Source: Muribaculaceae bacterium (GTDB taxonomy: Bacteria > Bacteroidota > Bacteroidia > Bacteroidales > Muribaculaceae). Taken from it: a DNA stretch of 13,135 nt. Below, piece by piece: positions 11,075-13,135 of this stretch (its first letter is position 1; every line of letters starts with the position of its first letter). Under the pieces are notes generated by a model. It was not told the DNA's origin, made no database searches, and saw only the letters and a program-made list of their open reading frames with translations. The stretch is from the NCBI GenBank assembly GCA_029060585.1, contig JAIDTS010000548.1, positions 1 to 13,135 of the forward strand, given 5' to 3'. A program made the position numbers and the translations under genes.

Positions 11075-11914
11075 GTGAACGCTACGGAATACATAGACCA
11101 TCTGGCCGAGGAGCGGCAGTTCCGGCCAAACACAGTAGCCAACTGGAAGGTAGCGGCGCGCAACTGGGAGCGAGCCGTCGGGGAGGTCGATATCGGCGAC
11201 ATCAGCAAGAAGACCGTCAGGATCTGGGCTGACTCGCTCCGGCGGCAGCACATAACCGCCAACACCGCCAACGCCTACATGCGGCAACTGCGGTCTGTCT
11301 ACAACAAGGCGGTCGAGGAGTTTTTCCTTGACCGCCCCAACCCGTTTAAGTATGTCATGATCGGACCGGAGGAGACTGTAAAGCGTGCGCTCGGCGAGCT
11401 TCAGATGCAGCGTCTCCGCACGATGGAGCTCACTCGGCGTGAGGCCAGGGCGAGGGATGTCTTCATGCTCACAGTCATGTTGAGGGGGATATCGCCATGC
11501 GACCTCTGGGGACTCCGGCCGAAGGATATCAGGGGCGACAGCCTCACTTACCGGAGAGCCAAGACCGGACGTCTTATCCAGATGCGTCTTGAGCCGGAGG
11601 CAAGTGAACTGATGAAGAGGTTGGGATTCGCCGACGGAAGTGAGCGGAATTTCCGCAACGAGTGTCACGGCATCAACGACCAGCTCAGGAAGATCGGCAG
11701 GAGGATGGGACTCCCCTTCGGACTCTCGCTCTACTGCGCCCGGCACACCTGGGCCACTGCCGCGCAGCGCGCCGGCGTGCCTCTGTCCATGATCAGCCAG
11801 AGCATGGGGCATGCAGATGAGAAGACCACCCAGATCTATCTCGCCGGTCTCGAGACGCCCGTCATGGACCGCTGGGGAAGAGACATCATAGACACCCTTT
11901 TCGGCACCGGATGA
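11075..11914 (+). CDS. int: Tyrosine recombinase (phage integrase)
   Basis: A 279-residue integrase of the lambda-Int/XerC superfamily. Residues 1-90 form a SAM-like core-binding domain (NTVANWKVAARNWERAVGEV, ANTANAYMRQLRSVYNKAVE). In the catalytic domain are the first arginine in MLRGISPCDLWGLRPKDI, the lysine hairpin YRRAKTGR, box II YCARHTWAT, MGHADEKTT, and the nucleophile tyrosine in QIYLAGL. The first histidine of H-x-x-R is a tyrosine (YCAR), a substitution common in Bacteroidetes recombinases. The start must be the GTG at 11075: two codons before it is the TGA of the preceding gene in the same frame, and the next in-frame ATG lies inside the core-binding domain. No arm-type DNA-binding domain is present. 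Spacing of six bases to the upstream gene indicates co-transcription with the replication module. Confidence 0.92.
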   Translation: MNATEYIDHLAEERQFRPNTVANWKVAARNWERAVGEVDIGDISKKTVRIWADSLRRQHITANTANAYMRQLRSVYNKAVEEFFLDRPNPFKYVMIGPEETVKRALGELQMQRLRTMELTRREARARDVFMLTVMLRGISPCDLWGLRPKDIRGDSLTYRRAKTGRLIQMRLEPEASELMKRLGFADGSERNFRNECHGINDQLRKIGRRMGLPFGLSLYCARHTWATAAQRAGVPLSMISQSMGHADEKTTQIYLAGLETPVMDRWGRDIIDTLFGTG

Positions 11915-11920
11915 GGTGGT

Positions 11921-11955
11921 CTAAAAAACCTCCAACTCCTGATAGGAGTTGGAGG
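11921..11955 (-). terminator. Perfect hairpin after the integrase, terminator in the minus direction
   Basis: CCTCCAACTCC (11929-11939) and GGAGTTGGAGG (11945-11955) make a perfect 11-bp stem with a TGATA loop. The T run of six (11923-11928) follows the stem only when read on the minus strand; the plus side continues AAAAGCG. It is therefore a leftward terminator placed behind a rightward gene. On the plus strand it may still shield the int mRNA 3' end. Confidence 0.65.
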
Positions 11956-11988
11956 AAAAGCGACAATTTGACATAAAATTATCACAAT

Positions 11989-12285
11989 ATGACAAACTCA
12001 AAAAATAGCCCTTTCAGGGCCACTCTGAGAGCCTTGAAAGGACACCTGTACTACTACATCGCAAAGGACAAAACAGGGTATCGGGTATTCGCCTGCTACG
12101 AGACGGGTCACCCGCTCGACGAGGAGCATTTCCGTGAGGGCAACTACCATCTGACGGCCGGAGATGCGGAAAACGCCATCAGATGGAGAGAAGAGTCGCT
12201 CCGCTGGAGGGAATGGCGGCAGGAATATCTCGAACAGCTCCACGAAATGAAGCGCAGGAGCGCAGCGCGACTACAGACAATATAA
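11989..12285 (+). CDS. Small protein of unknown function
   Basis: 98 residues. A basic beta-rich first half (FRATLRALKGHLYYYIAKDK, TGYRVFACYETGHPL) is followed by an acidic loop and a tryptophan-rich, charged helix (RWREESLRWREWRQEYLEQL). No known domain is recognised, and no signal or membrane segment. It lies behind the integrase hairpin and 11 bases before the next small gene, so the two form a pair. The ATG at 11989 has the usual A/T-rich leader. Confidence 0.65.
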   Translation: MTNSKNSPFRATLRALKGHLYYYIAKDKTGYRVFACYETGHPLDEEHFREGNYHLTAGDAENAIRWREESLRWREWRQEYLEQLHEMKRRSAARLQTI

Positions 12286-12296
12286 AAAAATCATAC

Positions 12297-12569
12297 ATGA
12301 ATTCCGATAATCTAAATGCGAATAACCAACACGATAATCTGAGAATGGATAAAAAATACAAGGGGATGATCCTTGACGGGAGGGTGTATATCGCCGTCAA
12401 GGACGAGTATTATTTCCGGCTCTGCGAGCGATGCGACGTGGAAGGCACAGGACTCTGCGGCAAGGGGACGCTCGGCGCGGCACTCTGCAATGCCTTCACA
12501 ATGCACTACAACATTCCGGTCCGCTTCCGCTTCTCCCAACGTCTGACTGATACACTCGCATGCATCTAA
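12297..12569 (+). CDS. Small cysteine-containing protein
   Basis: 90 residues from the ATG at 12297, which follows an A-rich leader; the frame is open further upstream inside the previous gene, but that part is a shadow. An Asn-rich start (MNSDNLNANNQHDNLRMD) is followed by a compact beta-rich core with a Cys cluster: C44 and C47 in LCERC, C55 in GLCGKG, and C65 in ALCNAF. The spacing CxxC-x7-C-x9-C could bind zinc, though it could also be coincidental. The function is unknown. It closes the plus-strand string before the HicAB promoter. Confidence 0.6.
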   Translation: MNSDNLNANNQHDNLRMDKKYKGMILDGRVYIAVKDEYYFRLCERCDVEGTGLCGKGTLGAALCNAFTMHYNIPVRFRFSQRLTDTLACI

Positions 12570-12594
12570 TAAAAAAGAAAAACATGACCTAAAA

Positions 12595-12626
12595 TTTGTA
12601 TAAGAGTAGATTTTTTACTACTTTTG
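12595..12626 (+). promoter_or_regulatory. Promoter of the HicA-HicB operon
   Basis: TTTG at 12595-12598 and TACTTTTG at 12619-12626, 20 bases apart, match the Bacteroidetes -33/-7 consensus exactly (TTTG and TAnnTTTG). Transcription would begin near 12633, about 14 bases before the HicA start codon. HicB-type antitoxins commonly autoregulate such promoters; the operator itself is not evident. Confidence 0.7.
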
Positions 12627-12646
12627 CATTATCAATAATGAACTAA

Positions 12647-12841
12647 ATGAACAAATATAAGGTTAAGGAAGTAATCCGGATGCTAATCGATGACGGTTGG
12701 GTTGAAATGTACACCAAAGGCGACCATAGGCAATTCAAGCATCCGACAAAGAAGGGCAAGGTGACTGTAAGAGGAAAGCCAAGTGAGACCTTGAGCCAGT
12801 TCCTTCTGAACAGTATCGCTAAACAGGCCGGTTGGCGATAA
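12647..12841 (+). CDS. hicA: HicA-type mRNA interferase toxin
   Basis: 64 residues, the normal length for HicA. It has the double-stranded-RNA-binding-like fold pattern: a helix with KEVIRMLIDDGWVE, strand MYTKGDHRQFKHP with the catalytic histidine in the GDHRQF position, strand KKGKVTVRG, and the helix ETLSQFLLNSIAKQAGW. HicA cleaves mRNA and is held inactive by HicB. The gene comes first in its own operon, with the antitoxin 40 bases downstream. In a phage such a pair may stabilise the prophage or abort superinfection. Confidence 0.9.
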   Translation: MNKYKVKEVIRMLIDDGWVEMYTKGDHRQFKHPTKKGKVTVRGKPSETLSQFLLNSIAKQAGWR

Positions 12842-12881
12842 GCGATCCCATTGATATATTCAACGTTGACATGACAGTTAT

Positions 12882-13135
12882 ATGGAAAAGATAAGGATAA
12901 AAGTAGAGGTAAGCTGGACCGATGATAATTTCTGCTGCGTATGGAATGATGAAGATGCAGGGACAGTTCTGGTTACGGCAAAAACACTTGAGAAGCTCAA
13001 AAGAGATTTCATAGAATCGCTTCGCCTTCATATAGAGGGATGTGTTAAAGACGGAGACATTCTTCCGGACTATCTTGTAAATGGGGATTATGAACCGGAA
13101 TATATTCTTGATACAGCCGCCCTATTGCGTGATGC
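12882..13135 (+). CDS. hicB: HicB-type antitoxin, cut by the window end
   Basis: The frame is open from ATG 12882 to the window edge, giving 84 residues without a stop. It starts EKIRIKVEVSWTDDNFCCVW and continues TLEKLKRDFIESLRLHIEGC, the strand-strand-helix pattern of the partially degraded RNase H fold in HicB, then a linker reaching PEYILDTAALLRDA, where the DNA-binding domain should begin. It neutralises HicA and usually represses the operon. An ATG at 12871 leads to a stop after seven codons and is not used. Confidence 0.85.
   Translation, partial: MEKIRIKVEVSWTDDNFCCVWNDEDAGTVLVTAKTLEKLKRDFIESLRLHIEGCVKDGDILPDYLVNGDYEPEYILDTAALLRD

Noticed and set aside
10286..11812. 508-codon open frame on the minus strand across the 279-residue gene and the integrase
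   Set aside because: It shows no domain, is rich in His, Pro and Leu as expected from the reverse of GC-rich codons, and overlaps a clear tyrosine recombinase.

Overview
The window looks like the immunity, early and integration end of a Bacteroidales temperate phage or phage-like integrative element. The lineage call rests on three things. Promoters fit the Bacteroidetes TTTG-N19/20-TAnnTTTG pattern (4805-4834 and 12595-12626). Start codons follow A/T-rich leaders rather than Shine-Dalgarno sites. The tyrosine recombinase and the DUF6291-type protein are of kinds common in that order. No host chromosomal gene and no structural phage gene is visible.

Left arm (1-4752, all on the minus strand, visibly AT-rich): the intact HTH/coiled-coil repressor (4384-4752) heads a leftward gene string. 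In transcription order it holds a HIRAN-BRCT-BRCT protein with a C-terminal membrane anchor, a single-membrane-segment protein, a HipA-like kinase translationally coupled to a HipA-N/HIRAN partner, and a STAS-like (DUF4325) protein, ending at a rho-independent terminator (17-51). Three truncated 3' ends of repressor-type genes (3171-3368, 2310-2527, 62-124) sit between these modules. Each of the first two lies directly in front of an accessory gene, as the intact repressor does. This reads as successive [repressor + cargo] units stacked at one place, each new unit leaving the tail of the displaced repressor. I regard this arm as the most likely place for an undescribed defence or immunity system.

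Switch (4753-4874): a 38-bp near-perfect dyad overlaps the rightward early promoter and is flanked by further half-sites.

Right arm (4875-13135, mostly plus strand, GC-richer): a small early protein; a solitary C5 cytosine methyltransferase with a repetitive target-recognition region; a tiny Cys-rich protein; an antisense HEXXH metallopeptidase with its own putative promoter; a tRNA-like element; a small protein coupled to an excisionase-like HTH protein; a terminator; two DUF6291-type proteins, the second with internal DNA repeats that could be an origin; a membrane/coiled-coil protein coupled to an unknown 279-residue protein; a GTG-started tyrosine integrase; two small proteins; and a HicA-HicB toxin-antitoxin pair whose antitoxin runs off the window.

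Working model: repressor and operator decide lysis or lysogeny. The leftward operon, expressed from the prophage, carries cargo that protects the lysogen. The rightward genes modify DNA, start replication and integrate or excise. HicAB and the metallopeptidase are separately promoted cargo.
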